Shown: positions 8,233 through 17,218, numbered from the stretch's first letter. The stretch is DNA of 33,673 nucleotides from CAYFVR01 sp046541515 (GCA_046541515.1 JBKHDD010000035.1:1-33673); one strand, 5' to 3'. A program made the numbers and translations. The notes: generated by a model from the letters alone, not told the origin.

Positions 8233-9147
8233 ATGATTAAGCGGGTGACAACCGGTCGCGGGTTTCGAGCATTGCTGGCCTTCTGCGTTTTGTCGGCGCT
8301 GGTCGGCGTCGCCGGAATGGCCGTCGCCGCCGACCTCGATGGGGACGGCCTGCCGGACTGGTGGGAGGAGCGGTTTTCCGAGGGGGGCGCACTTCGGCTG
8401 ACCCGCGACGACGCGGAAGGGGACCCCGACGGGGACGGGCTCGCCAATCGAGAGGAATTTGAAAATGGCGTCCATCCGCTGGAGGCGGACACCGACGGGG
8501 ACGGGCTGAACGACTGGGAGGAGCTGTTCGTTTACGAAACGAACCCCTTGATCGCCGACACCGACGGGGGCGGATGGTCGGACGGGCGCGAGGCGTCCGC
8601 CGGGCTGAATCCGCTGAATCCCGACGACGACGGGGACGAGCGGAACACTCCCTTCGTTTTGTCGCTGAACGAAGGGTGGAATTTGATCTCCCTGCCGGTG
8701 AGTCTCCCGGAAACCGAAGTCGGCCGTGTGCTCGCGCCCATCGCGGGCAAGTACGACATTGTCTGGGGATTTTACGACGGACAATGGCAGTCCTACGACC
8801 CCGGCAGTCCGGCGTGGAGCACCCTGAGCGACATCCGGCCCGGCCGGGGATACTGGGTGGACATGAACCAGGCCGCGCTTTTGCCGGTTTCGGGCCCCCC
8901 GGTCGCCGACGGAATCAGCCTGGGGCCGGGGTGGAATCTGGTGGGCTATAATTTTCTGGGGGGAATCGGGACGGCGGGGCTCTTCGAGGGATTGTCGGGA
9001 AACGTGACCAACGTTTGGCAATACGACCGGGGCGTTTGGCGGGTGTTTGACCTCCGCAATCCCGGTTTCAGCGATCTGCAACGATTGGAACCCGGCTTCG
9101 GGTATTGGATCAAGGCGGATGCCGCCGGGACCCTCCGGATTCCCTGA
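8233..9147 (+). CDS. Exported protein with calcium-binding repeats and two GWNL-type domains
   Basis: A 304-residue secreted protein of unknown role. Starting at the ATG at 8233 (GGAG nine bases upstream) gives a clean signal peptide, MIKRVTTGRGFRALLAFCVLSA...AVA. The frame stays open upstream to 8038, but that would bury the signal. Residues 36-135 hold four or five acidic repeats of the thrombospondin-3/EF type (DLDGDGLPDWWEE, DPDGDGLANREEF, DTDGDGLNDWEEL, DTDGGGWSDGREA), expected to bind Ca2+. The second half is a duplicated domain, first GWNLISLPV...GRGYWVDM and then GWNLVGYNF...GFGYWIKAD, found as a surface module in many exported bacterial proteins. It is the first of four genes for exported proteins on this strand. 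Confidence 0.85.
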   Translation: MIKRVTTGRGFRALLAFCVLSALVGVAGMAVAADLDGDGLPDWWEERFSEGGALRLTRDDAEGDPDGDGLANREEFENGVHPLEADTDGDGLNDWEELFVYETNPLIADTDGGGWSDGREASAGLNPLNPDDDGDERNTPFVLSLNEGWNLISLPVSLPETEVGRVLAPIAGKYDIVWGFYDGQWQSYDPGSPAWSTLSDIRPGRGYWVDMNQAALLPVSGPPVADGISLGPGWNLVGYNFLGGIGTAGLFEGLSGNVTNVWQYDRGVWRVFDLRNPGFSDLQRLEPGFGYWIKADAAGTLRIP

Positions 9148-9177
9148 ATTGATCATGGACGCGGCCGGGCACAAAAA

Positions 9178-9205
9178 CCTTGAATCCGCAACGCTTCCTG
9201 ATATA
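9178..9205 (+). promoter_or_regulatory. Promoter-like motif upstream of PKD-like repeat gene
   Basis: CCTTGAAT (9178-9185), an 11-base gap, then CCTGATATA (9197-9205). This is the second copy of the motif at 8029-8055. It lies about 100 bases before the start at 9309, in the gap between two exported-protein genes. TATAAA (9202-9207) could serve as a -10 element with a 16-base spacer from TTGAAT. Confidence 0.45.
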
Positions 9206-9308
9206 AAGACGGAGCCCGCCAGTGTTTTTCGCCCCGAAAAAACCGAAGCTCCGATCGGAAATTGCGGGGCGGAAGCCCGAGAGAACCTCAAATTTCGAAG
9301 GCCTATCC

Positions 9309-11654
9309 ATGCGAAGAATCCGCTCCCCTTTCCCCATTTCCGGTCTGCTCCTTCTCTTTCTGCCACTGACGGTCTGGGGCCAAATTCCCATCCCGGCCCC
9401 CATCGGCGGAACGGTGACGGTGGACGGCGTCCAGGTGACCCAGTCCACGGACGACGGCCTATCGATTTCGGTGACTCGTCCCGACGGCACGGCGTTTGAT
9501 CCCCCCGCCCGGAACGAAAACGGGCTCAATTCCTCCGATTTCTACCTGATCAATATTCCGATTTTTGATTCGGTCGATCAGCCCGGAGGCGCGGAACCGA
9601 AAAGCCAAGCGATGCTCCGGGCGACCCGGAACGGCCAACCGCTGACCATTTCCCAGCCTTCGGGCGGCGCCGTTACGGTGGGCGAGTCCGGGTCCCAGGT
9701 CCAGCGGATCGACATCGTCGCCGCCACCGGGGGCGGCTCGCAAAATCAGGCCCCCAACGCCGAGGCCGGGCCGGACCGGACCGTGACCGGCGGAGAAACG
9801 GTGACCCTGGACCCGTCGGGCAGCGCCGATCCGGACTCCGGAGACGTACTTTCCTTTCAATGGCTTCAGACGGACGGTCCCGCGGTGGATTTGACCGAAA
9901 TCGGGGATGGAAGGGCGGCCTTTCTTGCGCCGTTGGTTTCCGCCGGCGAAACCGCGGCGCTCCGTTTCCAGTTGACCGTGACCGACGACGGCGGCCTCTC
10001 CGACGCCGACTCGGTGACCGTGACGGTGCAAGGGGGCGAAAACCGGCCCCCGGTGGCAAACGCGGGGCCGGACCAGAGCGTGACCAGCGGCGAGCGGGTG
10101 TTGCTGGACGGGGGGAATTCCACCGACCCGGATTCCGCCACCAACGGGATTGCGGATTTCCAATGGCGACAGATCGCCGGTACGACCGTTTCGTTGGGCG
10201 GAACCGGGGTTCCGGGCCAGGTGGACTTCATTGCGCCGGCCGTCGCGGGAGGCGGGGAGGCCCTGCTGTTTGAATTGACCGTGACCGACGCCGGCGGATT
10301 GACCGGGACCGATCAGGTCACCGTCAACGTGGCGGCCAACGGCAACACGCCGCCCGAGGCCGACGCCGGACCGGATCGGTCGGTGTCGGCCGGCGAGGTG
10401 GTGACCCTGGACGGCCGAAATTCCACCGACCCGGACCCGGGAGACGCCATCGCCGGCTACGCCTGGCGGCAACTGTCGGGACCGGCGGTGTTGCTTGCCG
10501 ACGAAGACACGGCGCGGGCCCGATTTACCGCCCCGGCGGTCGTCGGCGGCGCGGCGCTGACCTTCGAGCTGAGGGTCGCCGACACCGGCGGGTTGCAGGC
10601 CACCGACGAGATGACCGTGAACGTGGTTTCCGCCGGCAACCGGCCCCCGGTGGCCGACGCCGGTCCGGACCAGCGGGTTCGGGAGGGCGACGAGGCGACG
10701 CTTCAGGGGGGCGACTCCTTCGACCCCGACGGGATCATCGGCCTGTTTCTTTGGAGCCAAATCAGCGGACCTGCCGTGGTGCTGGACGACGCCAAACTGG
10801 AGCGGCCCCGGTTTATCGCCCCGGAAGTGGGGCCCGCCGGCGCGGTTTTGGTCTTTGAATTGACGGTGGTGGACGACGGCCTGTTGGAATCCAGCGACCG
10901 GACCCGGGTGGAGGTGATCTCGGTTGGCCGGCCGCCGCTGGCGGACGCCGGACCGAACCAGACGGTGAACTCCGGCGACAGGGTTTTGCTGGATGGCGGT
11001 TTTTCCATGGACGAGGATGGGCGGATCGTATCCTACCAATGGGAACAATTTTCCGGAACGGCGGTCGCCCTTTCCCATCCCGATCGGGAAGTGGCGACTT
11101 TTTACGCCCCGGGACCGGGGGAAATATTGGGATTCAGGCTGACCGTGGTGGACGACGACGGATTGAGCGACAGCGATGAAGTCTCTGTCGTTACGAGAGA
11201 CGCCGATCCCGACCCGGGGGGGCAGACGCCGCCCCCCGTCGCCGTGGCTGGACCCGATGCCGGCGCGCTTGAACCGTTCAATGGAATATTGGTTCCGGAA
11301 GGTTTCGTGACCGCTCTAAACGGCACTCGTTCCAGGGCCGGAAACAACGGAGAGCTCTCCTTTTTCTGGCATCAACTGTCCGGTCCCCCGGTTTCTTTGG
11401 GCAATCCCGCCGCTGTTCAAACCACTTTCCTGGTGCCCCAGGTGGATCGCCCCAATGTTGAAATGGTTTTTCAATTGACGGTTGTGGAACTGAGCGAAGA
11501 TGGTTTTGGCAACCCGGTGACCCGGGAATCCATTGACGAAGTGACGTATATCATCGAGGACGAGGGCCAGGGGACGGGGGACACCAACAGCGGTTGTTTT
11601 TTAAATACGCTCCAGGGCGCTTCCCCGCCCGAGCTTTCCCGGCGGGACCGGTGA
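9309..11654 (+). CDS. Exported PKD-like repeat protein
   Basis: About 780 residues from the ATG at 9309, which is preceded by GAAGG and opens a signal peptide (MRRIRSPFPISGLLLLFLPL, then TVWGQ). A short N-terminal domain is followed by six tandem domains of about 90 residues. Each opens with a variant of NRPPVANAGPDQSVTSGE and continues L-DGxxSxDPD...FQWRQxSG...F-APxV...LxFELTVTDxGGLxxTDxVTV. These are PKD/REJ-type immunoglobulin-like folds common in surface and adhesion proteins. The sixth repeat is more diverged. The protein ends GDTNSGCFLNTLQG plus a short charged tail. This single Cys near the C-terminus resembles the Cys motifs at the ends of some exported proteins and could be an attachment site, which is inference. 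The next gene follows after 51 bases. Confidence 0.87.
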   Translation: MRRIRSPFPISGLLLLFLPLTVWGQIPIPAPIGGTVTVDGVQVTQSTDDGLSISVTRPDGTAFDPPARNENGLNSSDFYLINIPIFDSVDQPGGAEPKSQAMLRATRNGQPLTISQPSGGAVTVGESGSQVQRIDIVAATGGGSQNQAPNAEAGPDRTVTGGETVTLDPSGSADPDSGDVLSFQWLQTDGPAVDLTEIGDGRAAFLAPLVSAGETAALRFQLTVTDDGGLSDADSVTVTVQGGENRPPVANAGPDQSVTSGERVLLDGGNSTDPDSATNGIADFQWRQIAGTTVSLGGTGVPGQVDFIAPAVAGGGEALLFELTVTDAGGLTGTDQVTVNVAANGNTPPEADAGPDRSVSAGEVVTLDGRNSTDPDPGDAIAGYAWRQLSGPAVLLADEDTARARFTAPAVVGGAALTFELRVADTGGLQATDEMTVNVVSAGNRPPVADAGPDQRVREGDEATLQGGDSFDPDGIIGLFLWSQISGPAVVLDDAKLERPRFIAPEVGPAGAVLVFELTVVDDGLLESSDRTRVEVISVGRPPLADAGPNQTVNSGDRVLLDGGFSMDEDGRIVSYQWEQFSGTAVALSHPDREVATFYAPGPGEILGFRLTVVDDDGLSDSDEVSVVTRDADPDPGGQTPPPVAVAGPDAGALEPFNGILVPEGFVTALNGTRSRAGNNGELSFFWHQLSGPPVSLGNPAAVQTTFLVPQVDRPNVEMVFQLTVVELSEDGFGNPVTRESIDEVTYIIEDEGQGTGDTNSGCFLNTLQGASPPELSRRDR

Positions 11655-11705
11655 CTCCGGCAAGAGGGATCGCCGGCCCCCGCACGCAAAACCAGGAGAA
11701 AATTT

Positions 11706-14327
11706 ATGCGCCCCCGGGTCCGCCCCGACCAACAATTCTCTTCTCCACGCCTTTTCATTCCGATCCTTTTTCTCATGCTTTTTTTCTCCTGGGTCTCATT
11801 TTCCCCGGCTTTCGCCGCATTGGTCAAGCTGACGCCGTCGGCCGGCCGCGCCGGTGACGCTTTTGGCGCTTCGGTGGCGATATCTTCCGGCACGGCGCTG
11901 GTGGGGCGGCCGGGAGACGACGGAAACGGAACCGACGCCGGGGCGGCGGAGGTATTTATTCGCGTGGGATCGAACTGGATTCCGCAGGCCAGGCTCGTCC
12001 CCCAAACAGCGGGGCCTCATGGTTTCTTCGGCGCCGGCGTGGCCCTCTCCGGCGACCGGGCCTTGGTTGGGGCGTCTCACGGGGACGGGAACGACTGGGG
12101 AACCGGGGCGGCTTATGTGTTCAAACGGGTGGGCACTTCCTGGGCGCAAGAAGCTTGGCTGAAAGCCTCCGACGGCGCACGGAACGACGCCTTCGGGCGT
12201 TCGGTGGCGTTGGACGGCGGATACGCCGCCGTGGGCGCCCACCGGGACGGCGACCGGGGCGCGGAATCCGGCGCCGTTTACCTTTTTGAAAACGGCTCTT
12301 CGGGCTGGGCGCAAACGGCAAAACTGGTCCCGGAATCCGGCGCGGCCGGAGACCATTTCGGATGGTCTCTGGACCTGGAGGGAGACCGTCTGGTGGTGGG
12401 CGCCCTCCATCGCGGCGGTCGGGGCGCGGCCTATGTGTTCCGGAAGGGTTCCGGCGGCTGGGCCCAGGAAGCCGTCTTGTCGGCCCCCGCGGGCGCCGGG
12501 GCCGATTTTTTTGGGTTTTCCGTGGCCATCGACGCCGGAACGGTGTTGGCGGGGGCCCCGGGGAGAAACGAAGGGGCCGTCCGGTCGGGCGCCGTCTTCG
12601 CCTTCTCCGAGGCCGGCGGAACCTGGGCTTTCGCCGCGACGTTGAGCGCGGAAGCCGGCGCGGGATGGGACCATTTCGGCCGCTCGGTTGCCCTGGACGA
12701 CGGCTGGGCCGCCATCGGGGCCGACGGCGTGGACGCCAACGGCTTGTCCAGCGGGCGGGTCCATTTGTTCCGGGAGGAGGCCACCGGCTGGCGGCGAGCG
12801 ACCCGGACGGACGCCGAGGAAGGCGAAGCCGGGGACCGGCTGGGCTGGCCTGTGGCGGTGGACGGCGAAAGCGCCTCCTGCACGGTCCTCCTGGGCGCCC
12901 GGGGGGACGACGACGCCGGGGAGGACGGCGGCGCGGCCTATGTTCTCTCCTATCCATCCGCCGGCGGAAGCGCCCCGGACATCCAGATCGGACCCCGGAC
13001 GGTTTCCCTGACCAACGACTGCGGCCCCCGGCAAACTTTCGGCGCCGACGACGATTTGCCGCCCGCCCCGGTTTCGGACGAAGAAACCCGGGAATATGCG
13101 ACCGGCTTGGTCATTCCTCAATCCGTTCGCGATTATTGGGCGGCGCATCCTTCCTCGCCCCGGGCGCCGGTCCGCGAAGTCCTGCCGACCCAGGTCGATT
13201 GGAGCCAATACGACAGCCCGGTTCGCTCCCAGGGAAATTGCGGGTCCTGCTCCGCCTTCGCCGCCGCCGCGCTGATCGAAAATCTGATGAATCAGGCGGG
13301 GCTTCCGGTTCCCGCCGACGTGTCCGAACAGACCTTCCTGGCCTGCGGGCCGTTGTCATGCGCCGGCGGATGGTATTGGGACGCCTTGGATTATGCCGCG
13401 GAATTCGGCGTTCCGCCGGAGGCGTGCTACGAGTATGGCGCGGTTACGGGGTCTTGTTTCCTTCGATGCCCCGACCCGGACTATCTCGTCCGCATTGGTC
13501 AGTTCACCGCCTCTCCCGGATTGTGGGCCGAGGACCAGAGTTACAACGACCTCCGGGTCGCGTTGCAGGAGGGCCCCCTTGTGGTTTCCATGCGCGTTCC
13601 GGACGACGGCAGCTTCGCCGGGACCCGTTATCGAGGCGGGGTGTACGACTACGATGGCGGTTTTATCCGGTGGGAACAAAACGCCCATGCCGTGTTGCTG
13701 GTGGGCTACGACGACGCCACCCAGTCTTTTAAAGTGAAAAATAGCTGGGGGGCCGATTGGGGCGAAAACGGGTACTTCCGGATTGCCTATGACGACGTGC
13801 AGGACGACGTGAAATTCGGAAGTTTCGCCGTCGGCGCCAGCCTGGCCTATTTGTCCGGCCCCATGGGCACCGCCACCGTCGCCAATACCGGCGGCCGGCC
13901 GCTTACGGTTTCCGAGATTCGTTCCGACGTGACCTGGCTGGATATTTCTCCGGCGGGCGGGTTTTCCGTGGCGCCGGGCGATCAACGGGTGCTTTCTTTC
14001 CAGGTGAACGACTGGGAACGGGTCAACATTCCCGAGGAAACCGCAACGATTACCTTGTTCTCCAATGATCCGGACGAAGGCCGGGCCATGCTTTCCGTGG
14101 CGGCGGAAAGGCGGAACTGCCGACCGGAAGATTCACGGGGAGATTTGAACGGTTTGGACGGCGTCAATTTGGCCGACGCCGTTTTGGGCCTCCAGGCGCT
14201 GTCCGGTCTTCCGGCCACGGATATCCGGGCCAATTACTCCGCTTCCGGCGCGGATGTGGACGGAAATGGCCGGGTTGGGTTTCCGGAGGTTCTTTACGTC
14301 CTTCGGCTGGTCGCCGAAAAAAATTAA
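11706..14327 (+). CDS. Exported FG-GAP propeller / papain-like cysteine peptidase / dockerin-like protein
   Basis: An 873-residue secreted protein with AGGAG eight bases before the ATG and a signal peptide ending SFSPAFA. Residues about 45-416 hold seven FG-GAP repeats (for example AFGRSVALDGGYAAVGAHRD and HFGRSVALDDGWAAIGADG), enough for one complete seven-bladed beta-propeller. A linker or propeptide-like stretch follows. Residues about 495-715 form a C1 (papain) peptidase: QGNCGSCSAFA with the catalytic Cys at 515, NAHAVLLVGYDD with His661, and KNSWGADWGENGYFRI with Asn679. The usual Trp after the catalytic Cys (CW) is Ser. A beta-sandwich domain comes next. Residues 813-870 form a dockerin-like pair, DLNGLDGVNLADAVLGLQ and DVDGNGRVGFPEVLYVLR. 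The complete triad predicts an active extracellular or periplasmic protease; its substrate is unknown. Confidence 0.88.
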   Translation: MRPRVRPDQQFSSPRLFIPILFLMLFFSWVSFSPAFAALVKLTPSAGRAGDAFGASVAISSGTALVGRPGDDGNGTDAGAAEVFIRVGSNWIPQARLVPQTAGPHGFFGAGVALSGDRALVGASHGDGNDWGTGAAYVFKRVGTSWAQEAWLKASDGARNDAFGRSVALDGGYAAVGAHRDGDRGAESGAVYLFENGSSGWAQTAKLVPESGAAGDHFGWSLDLEGDRLVVGALHRGGRGAAYVFRKGSGGWAQEAVLSAPAGAGADFFGFSVAIDAGTVLAGAPGRNEGAVRSGAVFAFSEAGGTWAFAATLSAEAGAGWDHFGRSVALDDGWAAIGADGVDANGLSSGRVHLFREEATGWRRATRTDAEEGEAGDRLGWPVAVDGESASCTVLLGARGDDDAGEDGGAAYVLSYPSAGGSAPDIQIGPRTVSLTNDCGPRQTFGADDDLPPAPVSDEETREYATGLVIPQSVRDYWAAHPSSPRAPVREVLPTQVDWSQYDSPVRSQGNCGSCSAFAAAALIENLMNQAGLPVPADVSEQTFLACGPLSCAGGWYWDALDYAAEFGVPPEACYEYGAVTGSCFLRCPDPDYLVRIGQFTASPGLWAEDQSYNDLRVALQEGPLVVSMRVPDDGSFAGTRYRGGVYDYDGGFIRWEQNAHAVLLVGYDDATQSFKVKNSWGADWGENGYFRIAYDDVQDDVKFGSFAVGASLAYLSGPMGTATVANTGGRPLTVSEIRSDVTWLDISPAGGFSVAPGDQRVLSFQVNDWERVNIPEETATITLFSNDPDEGRAMLSVAAERRNCRPEDSRGDLNGLDGVNLADAVLGLQALSGLPATDIRANYSASGADVDGNGRVGFPEVLYVLRLVAEKN

Positions 14328-14515
14328 TGGATTTTTTCCGAACCCTCTTTCTTCCCCGGCCAACCCCTTTTCCAAGAAATTCTTTCCCTTTCCCGAAGTA
14401 GTTGATCCCTACTGTTCCTTTGCGCTTCTGCCCCATTGTTCCATTTGCGACAAACAGATAATTTCCCGATCATCCTTTTCATTTTTTATTGATAAACCTG
14501 TGATCGGGGGCCAAG

Positions 14516-15094
14516 ATGCGGCAATTTGGGGTAGTGGCGGCCGGCGCCTTATGGTTTGTGTTTTTGGCTGGTGTTTCCTTCTGCTGGGCGGATCCTCCCC
14601 CGAGCGCCCCGTTTGCCGTTCACGGCGATTTGTACCTCAACGGCCAACAGATTGTCGGAGCGGAAGCGTTTGCCGCTTATACGGTGGTGGCCACCCGTGA
14701 AGACAAAACCCATTTTGAACCCTCCGTGGTCGGCAACTTCGACAAAGGCTTTTTTACCCTCAAAATTCCCGTCCAGCAGGGAGGGACTCCCCGCGAAGCG
14801 GCCGCTCGCGGCGATAAAATCCTGCTGCACGTTTATTGGATGGGGTACAAGCTCCTTGTCACCGAACCCGCCGAAGCCAAGGTGACGGTGGGGAGTTCGG
14901 GAGATGTGTTTATTCAAGATATCTGGGCCATGACGGGACCTGGACAAGAAATGGGCTGCCCTGATGGTTGCTACAGCGAAGACGAGTTAAACGCCGCCGT
15001 CGAGGAAGCCATCCAACGGTGGGACGCCGGCGGGGACGGTCGAATCGGTCTGGAGGAGGCCATCCACGCGCTTCGGGTGGTCTCCGGCAATTAA
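14516..15094 (+). CDS. Small exported protein with C-terminal EF-hand-like tail
   Basis: A 192-residue protein that I do not recognise as a named family. The N-terminus MRQFGVVAAGALWFVFLAGV...CWA is a signal peptide. The middle (residues 25-135) looks like a beta-rich domain: PFAVHGDLYLNGQQIVGAE, AYTVVATREDK and ILLHVYWMGYKL. This is reminiscent of small bacterial beta-sandwich domains that accompany dockerin-like modules. The C-terminus DAGGDGRIGLEEAIHALRVVSGN is an EF-hand/dockerin-type calcium loop and helix. It closely resembles the last residues of the preceding peptidase (DVDGNGRVGFPEVLYVLRLV), which suggests a shared anchoring or calcium-dependent docking feature. It lies 188 bases downstream of the peptidase gene and may have its own promoter, which I could not locate with confidence. 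Confidence 0.75.
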   Translation: MRQFGVVAAGALWFVFLAGVSFCWADPPPSAPFAVHGDLYLNGQQIVGAEAFAAYTVVATREDKTHFEPSVVGNFDKGFFTLKIPVQQGGTPREAAARGDKILLHVYWMGYKLLVTEPAEAKVTVGSSGDVFIQDIWAMTGPGQEMGCPDGCYSEDELNAAVEEAIQRWDAGGDGRIGLEEAIHALRVVSGN

Positions 15095-15128
15095 CGCCGT
15101 TCGCCTTTCCGGCCTCCCCGCCTTTTCC

Positions 15129-15157
15129 TTGACAGTTTTTGTCCGCCCCTGTAGCGT
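15129..15157 (+). promoter_or_regulatory. Candidate promoter of the transporter-acyltransferase gene
   Basis: TTGACA (15129-15134), a 17-base spacer, then TAGCGT (15152-15157). The -35 hexamer is perfect and the -10 is weak (three of six). It is 40 bases upstream of the GTG start at 15197. Confidence 0.45.
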
Positions 15158-15196
15158 TTTCCCCCAATCCGGTTTTTTTTCTGCAAAGGGGGCGCG

Positions 15197-17095
15197 GTGG
15201 GAAACGGCGAGAATGGCGGCGCCGGCCAGTTTGGCCTGCTGAAGACGCGGCGTTTCGCGCCGTTTTTCTGGACCCAGTTTCTCGGGGCCTTCAACGACAA
15301 TCTCTTCAAAAACGCCCTCCTGATTCTCATCGCCTATCGGGCGGGCCGCGATTTGGGCCTGGACCCGGACGTTTTGATCAACGTCGCCGCCGGGCTGTTT
15401 ATCCTTCCCTTCTTCCTTTTCTCGGCCACCGCCGGCCAAGTTTCCGACAAGTTTGAAAAATCCATGCTGATCCGCCGGATCAAGCTGCTGGAAATCGGCA
15501 TCATGACCGCCGCCGCTTTGGCGTTTTTCGCCAACAGCCTCATGGCGCTTCTGCCGTTGCTGTTTCTGATGGGAACCCAATCCACCTTTTTCGGGCCGGT
15601 GAAATACAGCATTATTCCCCAGCATTTGACGCCCGAAGAGGTGGTCGGCGGCAACGGGCTCGTGGGGATGGGCACCTTTCTGGCCATCCTGCTGGGCACC
15701 CTGACCGGCGGGGTGCTGATCCAGAAAGACCATGCCGCCGTCTGGGTCGGCCTTTCCCTGATGGCCGCGGCCCTGGCTGGCTGGCTGGCCAGCCGTCGAA
15801 TTCCGGAAGCCCCGGCGCCGGCGCCGGAGATGGACCTCCGGTGGAACGTCTTCTCCCAGACCTGGCGGACCATCGGCTTTGGCCGTCGCGTCCATTCGGT
15901 GTTTCTTTCCATCCTCGGCATCTCTTGGTTCTGGCTGCTGGGCGCGGCCTACCTGACCCAGATTCCCAATTTCACGCGGGAGGTGCTTCGGAGCAACGAA
16001 GGCGTGGTGACGCTGTTGCTGACCATGTTTTCCGTGGGAATCGGCGCGGGGTCGCTGCTCTGCGAACGACTATCCGGCCGGAAGGTGGAGCTGGGGCTGG
16101 TGCCGCTGGGTTCCATCGGGCTTTCGGTGTTCGGGTTCGATCTGTTTTTGGCCTACGAGGCCCCGCCGACGACGGAGCTGATGGGCGTCGGCGCGTTTCT
16201 GGCCTCCGACGGCAGCTTTCGGGTGCTGGCCGACCTGGCGTTGATTGGCGTTTTTGGCGGGTTTTACATCGTGCCGCTGTTCGCTTTCGTGCAAACCCGC
16301 ACCGAACCGGCCCACCGCGCCCGGGTCATCGCGGCCAACAACATCCTCAACGCCCTGTTCATGGTGCTCTCCACCGTCTCCGGGGTTGTGATTCTGGGCG
16401 TGCTGGACCTCTCCATCCCGACCTTTTTCCTGATTCTGGCCATCGCCAACGCCCTGGTGGCGCTGTACATCTACTCGGTCGTCCCCGATTTCACCATGCG
16501 TTTCCTGATCTGGATGCTGACCCATACGATGTACCGGGTGCGCCATCGGGGGCTGGAGAACATTCCGGACGAGGGAGCGGCCGTGCTGGTTTGCAACCAC
16601 GTCAGCCTGGTGGACGGCCCGCTGATCGCCGGTGCGGTGCGGCGGCCCATCCGGTTCGTGATGTACGAGCCGATTTATCGGACGCCGGTGCTCCATTTCA
16701 TTTTCAAGACCGGAAAGGCGATCCCCATTGCCTCCCGGAAGGAGAATCCGGAAGCCTACGAAGCGGCCTTCGAGAAGATCGGCGAGGCCCTGGACGCGGG
16801 CGATTTGATCGGCATTTTTCCGGAGGGGCGGCTTTCGTCCGACGGCGAAATGGGGGAATTTCGAAAGGGGGTCGAGAAAATTTTGAAGCGGAATCCGGTT
16901 CCTGTGGCGCCCATGGCCTTGCGCGGATTGTGGGGGAGCTTTTTCAGCCGCGCCCGCGGCTCCGCCATGTCCCGACCCTTGGCCCGCTTCTGGTCCAAGG
17001 TGGAGCTGGTGGCGGACGAGCCGATCCCCGGCGAGGCGGTCACTGCGGAAACCCTTCGGGAAAAGGTGTTGGAGCTGCGGGGAAAGGCGCGGTAG
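15197..17095 (+). CDS. LplT-like MFS transporter fused to PlsC-type acyltransferase
   Basis: A 632-residue inner-membrane protein. Residues 1-430 are a major facilitator domain beginning FWTQFLGAFNDNLFKNALLI, the signature of the lysophospholipid transporter LplT, with about twelve hydrophobic helices. Residues 440-620 are a glycerolipid acyltransferase with NHVSLVDGP (His468, Asp473 of the HX4D motif) and FPEGRLS. Together they could flip lysophospholipids inward and re-acylate them. In many bacteria this architecture continues into an acyl-ACP synthetase domain (Aas); here the protein stops after the acyltransferase, so the acyl donor must come from elsewhere. The start is a GTG preceded by AAAGGGGG. 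A strong terminator follows the stop. Confidence 0.92.
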   Translation: MGNGENGGAGQFGLLKTRRFAPFFWTQFLGAFNDNLFKNALLILIAYRAGRDLGLDPDVLINVAAGLFILPFFLFSATAGQVSDKFEKSMLIRRIKLLEIGIMTAAALAFFANSLMALLPLLFLMGTQSTFFGPVKYSIIPQHLTPEEVVGGNGLVGMGTFLAILLGTLTGGVLIQKDHAAVWVGLSLMAAALAGWLASRRIPEAPAPAPEMDLRWNVFSQTWRTIGFGRRVHSVFLSILGISWFWLLGAAYLTQIPNFTREVLRSNEGVVTLLLTMFSVGIGAGSLLCERLSGRKVELGLVPLGSIGLSVFGFDLFLAYEAPPTTELMGVGAFLASDGSFRVLADLALIGVFGGFYIVPLFAFVQTRTEPAHRARVIAANNILNALFMVLSTVSGVVILGVLDLSIPTFFLILAIANALVALYIYSVVPDFTMRFLIWMLTHTMYRVRHRGLENIPDEGAAVLVCNHVSLVDGPLIAGAVRRPIRFVMYEPIYRTPVLHFIFKTGKAIPIASRKENPEAYEAAFEKIGEALDAGDLIGIFPEGRLSSDGEMGEFRKGVEKILKRNPVPVAPMALRGLWGSFFSRARGSAMSRPLARFWSKVELVADEPIPGEAVTAETLREKVLELRGKAR

Positions 17096-17160
17096 GGGCC
17101 GGCCCCGACATCAGGTTTTGGGGATTTTTATTCGGCGGCAAAAGCCATTGGGAACACCAG

Positions 17161-17196
17161 ACGGCCGAGGCGCAGGGAAAGCGCCTCGGCCGTTTT
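17161..17196 (+). terminator. Rho-independent terminator after the transporter-acyltransferase gene
   Basis: A perfect 13-base inverted repeat, ACGGCCGAGGCGC (17161-17173) with GCGCCTCGGCCGT (17181-17193), encloses a 7-base loop. TTTACGTTT follows directly on the plus strand. It separates this gene from the convergent cyclophilin gene. Confidence 0.85.
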
Positions 17197-17218
17197 ACGT
17201 TTCGGGGATGCGGCGAAA

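Noticed and set aside
7569..8492. 307-codon minus-strand frame over the noncoding stretch
   Set aside because: Basic low-complexity translation, no ribosome binding site, and it overlaps the real exported-protein gene on the other strand.
9459..13732. Long open frames on the other strand or frame within the PKD-like and peptidase genes
   Set aside because: Arg/Gly/Pro-rich translations typical of out-of-frame reading; real frames have signal peptides and repeats.
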